Shown: positions 36,729-48,499 of the stretch, piece after piece | Layout: each line of letters starts with the position of its first letter | How positions within the stretch are numbered: the stretch's first letter is position 1 | Assembly: GCA_051453625.1 (NCBI GenBank) | Contig: JBOZIK010000001.1 | Location: 249,084,089-249,148,088 of the forward strand | Direction of reading: 5' to 3' | Length of the DNA stretch: 64,000 nucleotides | From: Welwitschia mirabilis | Taxonomy: Eukaryota; Gnetophyta; Gnetopsida; Welwitschiales | Made by a program: the position numbers and the translations under genes | Notes under the pieces: generated by a model | Database searches by the model: none | The model's input: only the letters and a program-made list of their open reading frames with translations | Told to the model about the DNA's origin: nothing

Positions 36729-36859
36729 TCATCACCTAGAATAGAAGATTAGGTAAACTAGGAAGAGACTTTAAATAGTTAAAGATAGATAAACAAAATA
36801 TGAAAATTAATATAATAGAAATTTATAATTTTAAAAATGAGATCATGTATTTCTTAAGT
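36729..36859 (+). pseudogene. pol: G1 integrase C-terminal piece between X3 and L4
   Basis: Only 131 bases long, but recognisable as the stretch that follows the gypsy integrase core. It reads DR, stop, TKYEN, then RNL, stop, F, stop, K, stop, DHVFLK. That matches the pattern RRxLEFExGDxVFLKV with stops at the Glu and Gly codons. It ends in the codons for FLK at 36,859. Reading resumes in the same frame at 54,088 with CSSFNRVFRFDMKGKLALRF. This piece proves that X3 and L4 inserted at two separate points of the same gene. Confidence 0.88.
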
Positions 36860-39800
36860 AGTAATGTCCATTTCCAAGCTTCAAGAATGTAACAAGATCA
36901 TAATGGTTCACTGGAATCATAACATTATTTATAAATATAACTTAAATACTATAGTGTAATATTTGATGATTTAGTTGAACATTATCATAATTATAATGTA
37001 TTAGTTATATGAGTCAACTAATAATTATTATATTGAACTAAATTTTATGAGTTCATAAGATGTATTAATCATATAGTAGGAATGCTAAAGTCAACATAGA
37101 TATAATTGATAATTATTTACATAATACATAGGCTAGAGGAGATATATCCAATTAATTGTATGTGGTTGAGTTTGACACATTTAATAACTTGATTTAATAA
37201 GGCTAGGAAAATTTATTAAGTAACTCACTATAGGTGGTTAGATTAGAACATATTAAGACTTTTCCTGATTATTAATGTGATCCAAGAAAGGAGTCTAAGC
37301 ATTCATCTATTAGCAAAATTCGTAATAAGGGTTTTAATTTATAATTGAAAGTAACTTATTATTTAAGGAATATTTAAATATCTTAATATTATTTAAATAT
37401 CTTAAATTATACCTATATAGGAAGTTTAAAAAATTATTTGAAGTGTGATTAAGGTTTGATAAAATGTCATCAGTGGGGATTAAAACTGAGACATCTCTTT
37501 CAAATTTTTCTAATTCTTTTAAGATGACTAATCTAGTTGTAATGATAGTCAAGTACTATAGAAAAATGATGGTCAATTATCTATGTCTATTGACGAAGAT
37601 AGACAAGGGGTAGAAGACACAATAGGAAAGTCAAATAGCATTAATAAGTAAGAGTTGCATCCAAATGTGAATCACATAAATGAAGAAAATGACACAGGCC
37701 ATGTGAATGAGAAATCGACATGGTTAGGATGTAGCTTATGGTTAAATGTCAAAGAGAAAGGCAGATCATATAGATGCAGATGGCATATGTTGGGAAGATG
37801 AGGATGTGCAGGCAATTAAGAAAGGATGGTATCATAGGTAGGCTTAAGAAAATGCATGGTAAGCCAGAGCTAGTTACAGAGGAGAAAAAGGTACACAAGA
37901 GTTAACAGGCATGAGAGAATAGGCAATGCCCAGGTAAGAAGGAGGTCTACAACATCAAAAGTGTGATGCAATGGTGTTGATGCAGCAGAGATGAGTTCTA
38001 AGAAAGGGAGACATGGATGAAGGGATGATAAAGACAAAGGAGGTAGAGGATGTAGGGGCAGTGCAAGAGGTTGTAATTAGACAGGCTACAAGTAGATGTA
38101 GGAGATCGATGCAGAAGAGACAGGCTGCAAGAAAGTGTAGGCACAGAGGAAGAAGAAGAGAGTTCATAGACGGGTGTTATGTATATGACGATATGTGAAA
38201 GGTACATAGGACTATAACACAAGAAGGGGAGGAGAGAGATGATGGCTAAGAGGATTTAAGAATACCTTAATGATTTTAAGAATTTCTTCTATGTATATGA
38301 TGGCTATTACCAACCAATTTATGAATGGAGAGAAGTATTCTAGTGAGGCAATTTTAGTAGTAATTCACTAGAAGTGGCTAGCAACCATAGGACATTGACA
38401 TACACGAATGACAAATAATGGAGAAAAGGGAGTAAGAAGGGAACATAGAAAAAGTCACATTGGAGGAAAGATTAAAGGAGAAGTTGTATAGAAAATATTA
38501 CAAGCAGAAGAAAATGAAAGGCTCTAGCATTGTTAAGCTATGAGGGAGCATGAAAACTATATGAAAAAGGAGGAGTAAATCAAACATTATTTCAAGGGCC
38601 TCCTTAGTTAAGTGTATGACATAAAATCTTAGGTTAGCAATTATGCTATATGGATGGACCCATAAAAACCTTAATTAATTATCAAGTTCTTTATTAAAAA
38701 ATTATTATACAGGTCTTTGAACTATGTATTAACTATGATCTATTTATTATAGGTAATTATTTTGTAGAAAAGTGGTGCATAAACTTGAAAAATAAGGGAA
38801 TTTGAATTGCAGGTAACTATAACATTAACTACAAGTCCTTTAATTTAGCTTTACTTAAGTTATCAATAAAATGTATAAAGTTCATATAAAATTATATTTA
38901 TTAAGTAACACTTTCAAAAGAAAATAATTAGAACTTATAGTCAACTAATTGTTGGGTCCTAACCACTCAAGTTTTAATATAAGTACATAAAAGTTTTAAT
39001 GAATTAAACAAATTTTCATTGATACAATAACCTAAATATCACATAACAAATTATCTACATCATATCAAATAATTTACTATAGTTAAATAAAAGAAATACT
39101 TAATCTTCAAGAAGTAACGATAGATCCATGAAATTCTCATAAATATTTAAACTTTTTCAAGGAAAGAAATAATGACTTTATTATATAGAATTAAAACATA
39201 ATAACAAAAAGTTTATTGTCTCATCTAACAAATACATCTGATAAACATGAAAGTAGTAATTAAAGCATAAATTATTTACAAAATATCTACATAATGACTA
39301 AATAAAATATGTAAATGACACATAGATAAAAACCACTAGCTCTTACCTACATCCTTATTTGGATTTATTTTTGCACATGCATAGATGGTGTGAGAACTCT
39401 ATTTCACTACAATTGCTAGTATGATCTACAATAAGGAATAAGTTGGGAAGGAAGGATTCCAAACAAGATAAAGGGTTACACATCAAGGATACATGATCAA
39501 GATCTTTCATTAGTTTATACTAACTTCTTTATAGCTTTCCATGTCACATGTTCTAGTAATCCAAATGCAACCTGCAAGAAGAGGGTTTTAATCATAAACA
39601 TTATGCACACATCTCCCCTTTTCACTTTGGCATTCTAGTCCCAATGCCTTAGGACTTCCAAAATAGAGTTACACTCCTTGAAATCCATATAGATGGTTAC
39701 CATCATCAGTATTATATTTCATAATTTAATATCACATAGGTCAATGGTTAAATAAGATACTCATGTGGAAGGCTTACAAAAGGTTTAGTCAACAGGATTC

Positions 39801-40152
39801 AATTACAATAGTTGAAAATGAGATCACTTAAGTTTCAGAAGGTTTTTATAAAACTTAGACTCTACAAACTCTTGAAATACTCACACAAGACATTGTTAAA
39901 AAACTATAAAATTATATGGAAGCACCAATGCACACACACACACACACACATAATAACACAATTCATATTTCATTTAGAGTTACAAACTATAAGGAAAAAA
40001 TATTTGAAAACAAGGCATATAAGTATTTAAAAAGGAGGTTATGGATCACATCTATTCTTAGCAAAAAAAAAAAATCCAAGGTACTCCTATTTAAATAAAG
40101 TTCCACATGATTAAGTCATAAGGCATGACTCTAATAGCAAGGGGGATTTAAG

Positions 40153-40160
40153 TATTTATA
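40153..40160 (-). promoter_or_regulatory. TATA box of L4
   Basis: TATAAATACTT on the minus strand, conserved at 53,534-53,541 in the other LTR, about 545 bp from the LTR start in the latter. Confidence 0.6.
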
Positions 40161-40361
40161 ATAGAAAACTAACAGCAAGACTGACAGTAAGGTGTTTAGG
40201 ATTCCTTAATCCTTTCTTCCCATGTATGGCCATAGGATATGAATAATAATATAATAATATCTCATAATTAAAGTAAACTACATGAGCTAAAATAACATAA
40301 AACATTTACTTTAGATCATATATCATCACTATTGCATGAATAAAATATAATTGAAAAAAAT

Positions 40362-40364
<3 letters not shown>

Positions 40365-40396
<32 letters not shown>
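40365..40396. repeat. TA dinucleotide run in L4 3' LTR
   Basis: About 16 TA units. The other LTR has only tatatatatc at the same point (53,758-53,768). Confidence 0.9.
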
Positions 40397-40397
<1 letters not shown>

Positions 40398-40671
40398 GCA
40401 AATAATTTCTAAGATAAGTCAAGTAATCCACTGTTAATTGCATCAAATAAAGCATGAAAAAGGAATAGTAAATTCCACAATTAANNNNNNNNNNNNNNNN
40501 NNNNNNNNNNNNNNNNNNNNNNNNNNNNNNNNNNNNNNNNNNNNNNNNNNNNNNNNNNNNNNNNNNNNNNNNNNNNNNNNNNNNAATAATTTCTAAGATA
40601 AGTCAAGTAATCCAATGTTAATTGCATCAAATAAAGCATGAAAAAGTAATAGTAAATTCCACAATTAACTA
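40397..40671. other. Assembly gap flanked by an apparent duplicate
   Basis: A 100-N gap (40,485-40,584) is flanked by 40,397-40,484 and 40,585-40,671, which are nearly identical (start aataatttctaagataagt, end ccacaattaa). The right-hand L4 LTR has the segment once, at about 53,775-53,861. The second copy is most likely an overlap left by scaffolding. Confidence 0.9.
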
Positions 40672-40889
40672 AATCTTTAAACTTAACTAATAACGTAATA
40701 ACTCCTAGTTATTATAAAGTAATATGATGCAAATTTCTTTTAGTTCTACTATTACTTTAATCATAAATATTATTATTTTTAATAATTAGAACTGAAATTA
40801 TTTATTATCATTAATTTTCCTAATATTTAATTGTATATCTAAATGACTAGAAAGATCCTATAACCTTAGCAAAAAATCTAGACATGACA

Positions 40890-40905
40890 AATCTCTTCCC
40901 CTTAA
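40890..40905 (-). other. L4 polypurine tract
   Basis: The minus strand reads AAGGGGAAGAGATT directly against the LTR terminus TGTCATG. This is a well-preserved tract and fixes the minus orientation. Confidence 0.82.
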
Positions 40906-43158
40906 GAGGTTTCCTCTTGAAAACTTGCAAGTTATTTAGGATTTCACTACATGGTCTCACACATAAACCTTTGTGTTTTTTAATTCTATACTTAATCCAA
41001 TCATTGAATCTTTTATACCCTAATCATTTTTTGGAACTACCATTTATCTTGGTCTTAATGTAAAAGATTAATATCATCTTAATTTGAAGTATCTTTTGAT
41101 TTCCTTAGAGGCACATATCATTTTCACAGACAAGATGCATCAAGCTTAGATCATCAACAAGAAGATAATTTTAAGCATTAAGAAGTCAAGATACTTTACC
41201 AACTATTCCAATAATGTAAGATAAGTAATGAGACCATAGGTAATACAGGAAATAACAATTTTATATTATAAGATATGTATGAGAATCATGCAAAGTACAT
41301 TACATAACTTGTACTAGATATAATTCGAGAATTAAGATTAGATAAGTTAAGTATATTATTACAAATATAATCTATGTTGATAGTAGAGTTTTACTCAATT
41401 AGGGATAAACAAGACATTCTTAAAAATTTCAATATTTTAAGAATCACAAGGGTTTAGAAAACAAGAATTTCTTTGAACATATAGGAGTACAAAAACTTAG
41501 GACCATGTGGGATATACAAGAGAGGAAATCTAAATCATATAGAATTTTAATGTAAAGTCTTTTCATTATTCAAAATAATTATACCTAAGCTCCACATATG
41601 CCTTTAGATTTTTCTAAGTTACTTATTTAAAGAAATGTAAGTTTTCATACCTCATAAGTTAGTAGGGTTATATTAACCTAGTTTCCAAGGTTATAGTTTG
41701 TCATATTACCATTGCATACTTTGATAATTTACCTCTTTATCACATTTACCACTGGTGGTTATTTACCTTTATTATTCTTATGATACTTTACTCAAGTGGA
41801 CATTAATAAAATATACTCTATTATATGAGCTATTATTTAGATACATTAGTTTTCAATGATGCCCTAGTTATGCTTTTAATGAAAAGGAGAGATTCCAACA
41901 TGAGCACCAACTAATATTACTTAAGAATGAACTTCCTAAGTTATTGTAGATTTTGCTAGAACTTATAAGTTCCATAACACACTCTTAAATGAATGGAGTT
42001 AATGTGATAGTTTGTTAAGAAGGAAAATAATAATGCAAAAAGAATAATACCTAAATTACTAATGACATCTAGTTAATGCATTTGAGATAAATGCATATTA
42101 GTAAACAATAGTTGTTACAATAGTGGTAATTATAGCAAATACGATTAAATTATTCAAAATGTATTCACTTGATAACTTTGAGTACATGATATAGATGCTA
42201 TTATTATTTATGAAACCCTAGTTATTTCCTTCATCATGATACCTTTTAATACTTTAATTAACTGTATACATCTAAATTCTGTGTTTTATACACATTCAAT
42301 TCTTTTCTTCTTTTAGAAAATTAGGATATGGACTTTGATACACCCACTTAATTTACTATACCATAAAATTATCTATACCACATAAGTAAATTTTTAAGGA
42401 AAGGTATAAGAGTTCAAAATGATAAATATCATAACTTATAAACAAAAGCTTACTTCAGCTTTTAGATCTATATTCAATAATTAGATCATGTAAATTTTTA
42501 ATTCCTTAAGATCTTTTACAAGTCGTTGAGGAGGTTTCAAGTGCGTATGAGGAATCAAGATTGTATTTGCATGAACTAAATAATTTAAAACAATACAAAA
42601 TATGATTATTCATCTTTCACAATACTCTAATTTAGATTTGATCTTTAGTCAAGTACTAACTATGATTATATTCTTAATTAGTTATAAATGATTGCATCTC
42701 ATAACATGCATATTTTAAATATACATGCATAAAGTGAAATCTTCTTCATGAGTATGATATATCAAACTCATAGTTATATTTGTTACAAAATTTAGAACTC
42801 TTACATATCTCCTCACCACCAACATCTACATTCAAGGTTAAAAACAAACTCACTTGATATATTTACCTTAATATTTTCTTTGCAATCCAAAATAGAGTAG
42901 TAAAATACATCTTCTCCTACAGGTTTACCTAAGAAGATAAAAGTGTATCAAATTCCTATTCTAATTGAGCACAAAATCTTATTGAGTTATTACTTTCTAC
43001 TTCATTATGAATATAAAATAGAATCTCAAATTTAGGGTTGTTTTTCCGGAAAGGTAAGAATGTAAAATAGGAAAACAAGAAAACCTTGATACTTAAGGTT
43101 AAAGCTAAAGTTTATAACCACCAAATCAAACCTTTTGCCTAAGGAAATCATAGCTTAC

Positions 43159-43170
43159 ACTCTAGTACAA
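43159..43170 (-). other. L4 candidate primer binding site
   Basis: The minus strand reads TTGTACTAGAGT, like TGGTATCAGAGC with four differences, three of them transitions. It is three bases from the LTR. Confidence 0.6.
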
Positions 43171-44257
43171 AAATGTAATGTCCACTTCTAAGCTTCAAGA
43201 ATGTAACAAGGTCATAATGGTTCACTAGAGTCATAACATTATTTATAAATAGAACTTAAATAATATAGTATAATATCTAATGATTTAGTTCAACATTAAC
43301 ATAATTATAATTTATCATCTATATTAATTAAGTATTAATTATTATATTAAAATAAAATATATGAGTCCATAAGGTGTATTACTCATATACTAGAAATGCT
43401 AAAGTCAAGGTAGATATAATTAATAATTATTTACATAATACCTAGACTAGAGGTAACATATCAAATTAATTGAATGTGGTTAAGTTTAATGCACTTAATA
43501 ACTTAATCTAATATGATTATGGAAATATCTTACATAACTCACTATAGGTGGTTATATTAGAATATATTAAGATTTTTTATTGTTATTAATATAATCTGAG
43601 AAAGGAGTCTAAGCATATAGCCATTGGCAATTCATCTAGTAAGAGTTTTAGTTTGTGATTTAAAGTAATTTATTATTTAAGGGTTATTTAAATATCTTAA
43701 TATGATTTAAATATCTTAAATTATACCTATATAAGAAATTTATAAAATTATTTAAAGCATAATTAATATTTAATAAAATATCATTAGTGGGGATTGAAAT
43801 CAAAATCTCTCTTTAGGTTTCTTTAATTCTCTTAGGATGACCAATCCAACTGTAATGATAGTCAGGTACTATAGGAAAATGATGCTTAATTATTTATGTC
43901 TATTGACATAGATAGATAGAAGGTAAAAAACACAGCAAGTGGTATTAGATGATGTAGATAAGTAAGCATTACATCAAAAGATGAATTGCACAGAGGGAGA
44001 AATTGGCAGAAGACATGTGAATGAGAACTCAACATAAGTAGGATGCAGCTTTTGGTCAAATGACAAATAGAAAGGTGCACAATGTAGGTGCCAATGATAG
44101 ACATTAGAAAGATAAGGTTGCATAAGTAGTGAAAAAAGAATGATATCATAGGAAGACATGAGAAAATGATGGTAAGCCAGACCTAGTCATAGAAGAGGGA
44201 AAGGTGTATATGAGTTAACAGGTATGGAAGAGAAGACAATGCATAGGTGAGGAGGAG

Positions 44258-45474
44258 TGAAATTCTTAGAGGAGGATGAATAGGAATAATGATCAGTTTT
44301 AAATCCAAAACTAAGTTATAAAATAAAATTAATCAGCTTTATAAGTAAAATCTAAATTTGAGAAAAATTGTAAAATAGAAAAATAATCATCACATAAGAT
44401 TTATAGTGGTTTGAAAACATTGCTACTCCACTCTTTAAGGAAAGACAAGATTTCTTCTTCTTTGGTTCTCTTATCACTCTTGACTGATGATTTTCTAGAT
44501 GGTCATCAACCCCTCTTATAATAGTGATGATTTTTTAGGCTTATCATCAACCTCACACACATAATGATGATTTTCTAGGCTTATCATCAATATCACACAT
44601 AATATTGATGATTTTCTAGGATTATCATTAATCTCATACATAATAGTGATGATATTCTAGGCTTATCATCAAGCTCTCATACTTGAAATCTTTTAATGGA
44701 TTAGACTCAACCACAAAAAGAATAGATAAACAATGAGATGTGCCTTAATCATAGATGAAATAGTGTAGGATCTACTTTGAATGAACACATATGATAGGAT
44801 TACAAATTACCAATAGATCACCCAAGATTATATTTGAGTTCTCTTTATAAAACTATATATGCTAAATATTACATTCGACAAAAATTAATTAACCTTACCA
44901 AAATAAGTTTTATCCCTTTTATAGAGAAAGGAGAAATAGCTATTACAGAGTAATCCTAAACAATGATTTCAATGCATGTCAATCTGATATTCCAATCCAA
45001 TTCATATTTCTAATGTAAGTGAAAGATGAACTAGAAGATAATAGCTATTGAACATCTTCATGTTATCACTAAAAGAGAACTATTTTTTCAATAGTTCAAA
45101 GGAAGGACATCTGCCTTAATAAATGGGGACGTCCTTGTCTTAAGGGGTGGATGTCCACCCTCAAGTAGTGTGGACATTTGTACTACAGAAATGTGAGTAC
45201 ATATACCTCGAAGGGGATGGACATTCACACCTGTCACAAGTGCAGACTAGGAAAAATCTAAATAGAGGGAGGATGTTTAGCCTATTTGGAGTGGAAATAT
45301 CTACACCTAAGACCTATCAATCATGATTCCTATAAGAAGAGAGGACATCCTCCCTATTTGAGTGGGGACATTTACATGAAAATGTTGGACATTCTTAACT
45401 GGACTATAACAAATGATGACCATTTTTTTCTTGATTCTCATGCTTGTTGACATCATTCAAATCATATAATTACA
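44258..45474 (-). repeat. C2 3' LTR
   Basis: Matches 50,105-51,343. It contains the 40-bp hairpin array and a series of GGACATCC, GGATGTCC and GGACGTCC motifs at about 45,100-45,390. A minus-strand TATATA box lies at about 44,854 (conserved at 50,702). Confidence 0.93.
44485..44671. repeat. 40-bp tandem array with hairpin units in C2 3' LTR
   Basis: Five units start at about 44,485, 44,525, 44,564, 44,605 and 44,646. Each contains TGATGAT, a spacer near tttctaggctt, then ATCATCA, so each can fold as a 7-bp stem. The other LTR has the same array at 50,333-50,525. Confidence 0.9.
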
Positions 45475-45490
45475 ATCTCCTCCTTTCAAA
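45475..45490 (-). other. C2 polypurine tract
   Basis: The minus strand reads GAAAGGAGGAGAT directly against the LTR start. It is a clean tract that fixes the orientation. Confidence 0.88.
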
Positions 45491-45899
45491 TGATGATAAA
45501 TTGACTAATCTAAGGAACTGGTTTAAAATAACCTCACCCTGAGTTTGATGACTATCTCCCCTTGAGTTTGATATTGCATTACTCCACCTTTTAGCATCAT
45601 TAATTCTAAAATAAATCACGTAATACACAAAAATACATATGAAAAGCATGTGTACAAAAGAGAAACAAACATACATAATGAAAATAATAGATTTTATATT
45701 AACCATTAAATACAAATATGATTTACATATTTATTAGTTTGAAGTACATAAGAGTAAACTTGGAGTAATAAGCATAAAAATTCCAAACATAAGGACACAA
45801 AAACACAAAGATCTAAAGAAGATACTAGAGTGAAAAATAGATGAAGACATAATTAACTAGATTCCACTACATTTTCATTGCTACTACTACTACAAGAAG

Positions 45900-46879
45900 T
45901 AGATATCACCTCCAAACCAAAATCAATGAGAGCTTTCTTTATCTTAGATAACTAAGATGAGATATGTTTGAGCCACTTGTTGGTTGAGGAAGTACCTCTT
46001 GAGGACTTACCAGGTTTCATGCATTTGAATCACCTAAAATGAGGAGAAGACAGGGCTATAGGAGCTATGCCTTTAACAATTCTCATCTAGGTAAGAGAGG
46101 ACTCATCAAATGGCTTTGCTAGTTTTAGAATTTCATCTTTAATCTTTGGTAGAATTACCTAGTTATTATGCATCTTAGTGATAAGGCCTTCATATGGTAG
46201 TGCTGCTGAAGCCATAGATGTGTAAGAAGCCATGTTTTACAAAATTAATTGTGGTAATTAAGTAAATTCTTTGATCATAGTAATACATGACATAAGCACA
46301 TAACAAAGACACTTCATCCATGTGGTCAAGATTCAGAATCAGATTACTAGAGATAATGCAAAAGAGTATCTTGAATATCAGCTCCAAAACGTAAATGGAA
46401 TTGGTAGTTTTCCATTCCTCTTATCTTTTATACAATACTTCATTGAGCTTCTTTTTGGAAACTAAACTATTCAAAACTGAAATTTAAGAGACATGAACAT
46501 AGTCTACATAGTCTAATGGAAAACCAATAGCATCGAAAATCATTTCAAGATTAGTGTTAATCTTAATACCATATAGATTTAAAACAAACAGATTTTGCTC
46601 ATGGTGAAAGAAATCATTACAATAAAACATACGAACCAAATTCACCAAATCATGCATATGAGGGTTTAGAATATAAGTCCAACCTAACTCTTGTAACCTA
46701 GGTAATATATTAAAATAATGTCTAAAATCATCCTACAAAATAACCCTCTCTGGAGCAAGAGGCTTCTTGTTGAAGATTTAAGTCCACATTGCCTTTACCC
46801 TAGAAGTTACAGAAATAGGCTCTACTTACTTTTCTTTAACTTTATCTTTTCTTGAAATAGGGATATTCTACCTTGGCAT
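45900..46879 (-). pseudogene. C2 third ORF after pol (Sirevirus extra protein, broken)
   Basis: The minus-strand ATG at 46,879 starts MPRxNIPISRKDKVKEK with a basic N-terminus. The domain reads DDFRHYFNILPRLQELGW, HDLVNLVRMFYCNDFF and LYGIKINTNLEMIFDAIGFP. The FYxN...L.GxxI pattern, followed by a helix ending in a hydrophobic GFP-like turn, is that of the plant transposon-protein domain seen in extra ORFs of LTR elements. It continues through the open stretch 46,190-46,387. C1 has a diverged relative in the same place. The function is unknown, and I see no signal peptide and no convincing membrane anchor. Confidence 0.65.
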
Positions 46880-47069
46880 GATGAAAACAAAGAGAAAGAA
46901 GAAAAGAAACAAGCTACTGAGAAAGCAAAAATTCTAAGAAAAAAAAGGAACACTTACTTCTAACGACTAGACCACAAGAAAGCAACAGGATGAGACAAGA
47001 AAAAAGAGGATAACCAAATTTATAGAGGCAGATAACCAAGGAGGATCTCAGTAGAATAAAATATAAATT

Positions 47070-47200
47070 CACGTCCGCCAGGTGTATGGATGTCCAACAT
47101 TTTAAGGGATGGATGTCTAGTCTCCACTCAGCCTAAAACCCACTCTTAGGTGGATGAATGTCTAGATTCCTGAGGGGGTAGATATTTGAATTACTAAAGT
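47070..47200 (-). promoter_or_regulatory. C2 motif cluster upstream of the third ORF
   Basis: About 130 bases with GGATGTCC, GGATGTCT and CACGTCCGCC units like those crowding the C2 LTR at 45,100-45,390. In the transcription direction it sits between the end of pol and the third ORF, as in C1. Confidence 0.5.
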
Positions 47201-47374
47201 GACAGAGAGGTTCAACGATAAGAATAAAAATAATAAACTTGACTAGAAATGAAAATAAAACTTCAAATGAGACTAAAAAGGGAAAAATATAATTCTCTTA
47301 ATGCACTAAAAATACTTAATAAAATGCATAAATTTTGGTATTAAATTTAATCAAAAACTCATACCTTGGTTGGG

Positions 47375-47660
47375 CATGTTTCTATGCCCAACCTAACCCT
47401 TGAAAGATCAAATATTACTTCTAAAAGTGGCTTGGTATACATGTCTCCATGGTCTATACTTGGTAACACATGATCAAGCTAAATTATTGTGGATGTGGAC
47501 ATGGAAGTGCAAACCACTTTCACTCGATTAAGTTTGTACATTTTTACATGCTTCTTGACATACTTAGATTAGTTAATATCATTCTTGAGCTGTAATGCTA
47601 GAAGGAAATTGATCTCTCTAAGTGAGATTTTATGCGTAGCCTTTAACAAATCAAGTGTCA
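47375..47660 (-). pseudogene. pol: C2 RT and RNase H remnants after a large deletion
   Basis: Minus strand: KYVKKHVKMYKLNRVKVVCT then SMSTST matches the end of copia RT (KY...LLKKYxM...STPMSTST). Almost at once GDMYTKPLLEVIFDLSRVRL follows, which is the very end of RNase H (ADIFTKPLxEERFxxIRxELG). Everything between, and the RT catalytic core upstream, is missing. The deletions leave no possible polymerase. Confidence 0.82.
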
Positions 47661-48061
47661 GTTTATCATTCATAGCTTTAAAGTTTCGATGATTAGATAT
47701 ATATTTCTTAATGATGAGGCTTTTTCTATTATAAATCTTTCTAAAAAAATAACAAATCTTATTAAAAGCATCAGGTTTAGAAAGTACAGGTTTAATCCAT
47801 GTATAGTGAATAAATTTATAATCATCATAAAATTTATTTTACCACTTAGACTATAAAATTTTCTAGGGCTTACTAAATCTAAGTGCAATAATCCTAGATG
47901 CCCTTGTAATGAAATCTTAAACTTGGACTTAATAGAAGACTTTGTGAGTTTGTCTATTTGACATTATTCACATAAGATAGAATTTGAAAAGATAAGTTTG
48001 AATAAACCTCTAACCAACTCTTTTTGAGAGATGTTCTTCAAGTTTGAAACAATTGAAATAC
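47661..48061 (-). pseudogene. pol: C2 integrase, N-terminal part (broken)
   Basis: The minus-strand open stretch 47,670-47,888 reads MHLDLVSPRKFYSLSGK, with the HxDLxGP start of the copia integrase core, including its first Asp, then a decayed version of the core sheet. The second and third catalytic residues, with the SDHGGEF and PQQNG blocks, are absent. They are lost in the deletion that joins integrase to the end of RT. Confidence 0.82.
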
Positions 48062-48480
48062 TCATTCTTCCATGTTGGAGATGTTCTTCACTGACTTGAT
48101 AAAACCACATAATTCTTTAGCATTAGACTCTTCTCCTATAGAATATAAGTTTCCTATATAATGGGCAGTCAAAAACTTCTTATTACTAGATACATTCTTT
48201 ACCATACATTTATTTTTACAAATAAAGAATACATTCCCTTTATCACACATTTGAGAAATACTCAGTAGATTATGCTTAAGTCTCTCTACATACAAAACAT
48301 CATCAAATTTTAAAATCTCATATTCACAAACCATACCTTTTACCTTAATGGATGCTTTTATATTATCATCAAAAGAAACCTCTCCTCCATCATAGTTAAT
48401 AAGTGTATGGAATTGTCTCTTGTTACCTATCATATGTCTTGAACATACACTCTATAAGAATAATCTAGAATGCTCCCTTT
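48062..48480 (-). pseudogene. pol: C2 protease end and GAG-pre-integrase domain
   Basis: The minus strand is open for 123 codons (48,062-48,433), the longest uninterrupted non-repeat ORF in the window. It reads MIGNKRQFHTLINYDGGEV, FDDVLYVERLKHNLLSISQM, then ICKNKCMVKNV and HYIGNLYSI. That is the conserved link between copia protease and integrase. Just upstream the frame has CSRHM, but the catalytic LDSG reads L, stop, S, V, so the protease Asp is gone. Length and order are normal for a Sirevirus. Confidence 0.9.
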
Positions 48481-48499
48481 CTTTAAGATTAGTCTAAAT

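Larger units (their letters stand above)
36860..40889 (-). repeat. L4 3' LTR (left, uninterrupted)
   Basis: Runs from (a)gtaatgtcca to tctagacatgaca. It matches the split LTR on the right. It contains a purine-rich zone at about 37,990-38,170 (CT-rich on the transcribed strand), a CA run at about 39,930-39,950, a minus-strand TATAAATA box at 40,153-40,160, a TA tract, and an assembly gap. Frames open on either strand in the purine-rich zone are not alignable to known proteins. Confidence 0.92.
40890..43173 (-). other. L4 interior, non-coding
   Basis: 2.28 kb between the LTRs. I found no gag or pol motif on either strand, and no ORF of even 60 codons lies in it. It holds the polypurine tract at one end and the primer site at the other. 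Confidence 0.7.

Noticed and set aside
37955-38222. Overlapping ORFs on both strands in the L4 LTR
   Set aside because: They reflect a purine-rich tract free of stops. The sister LTR shows frame shifts at the same place.
44485-44671. A CRISPR-like array
   Set aside because: The repeats are imperfect, contiguous with little unique spacer, and repeated in both LTRs of a retrotransposon.
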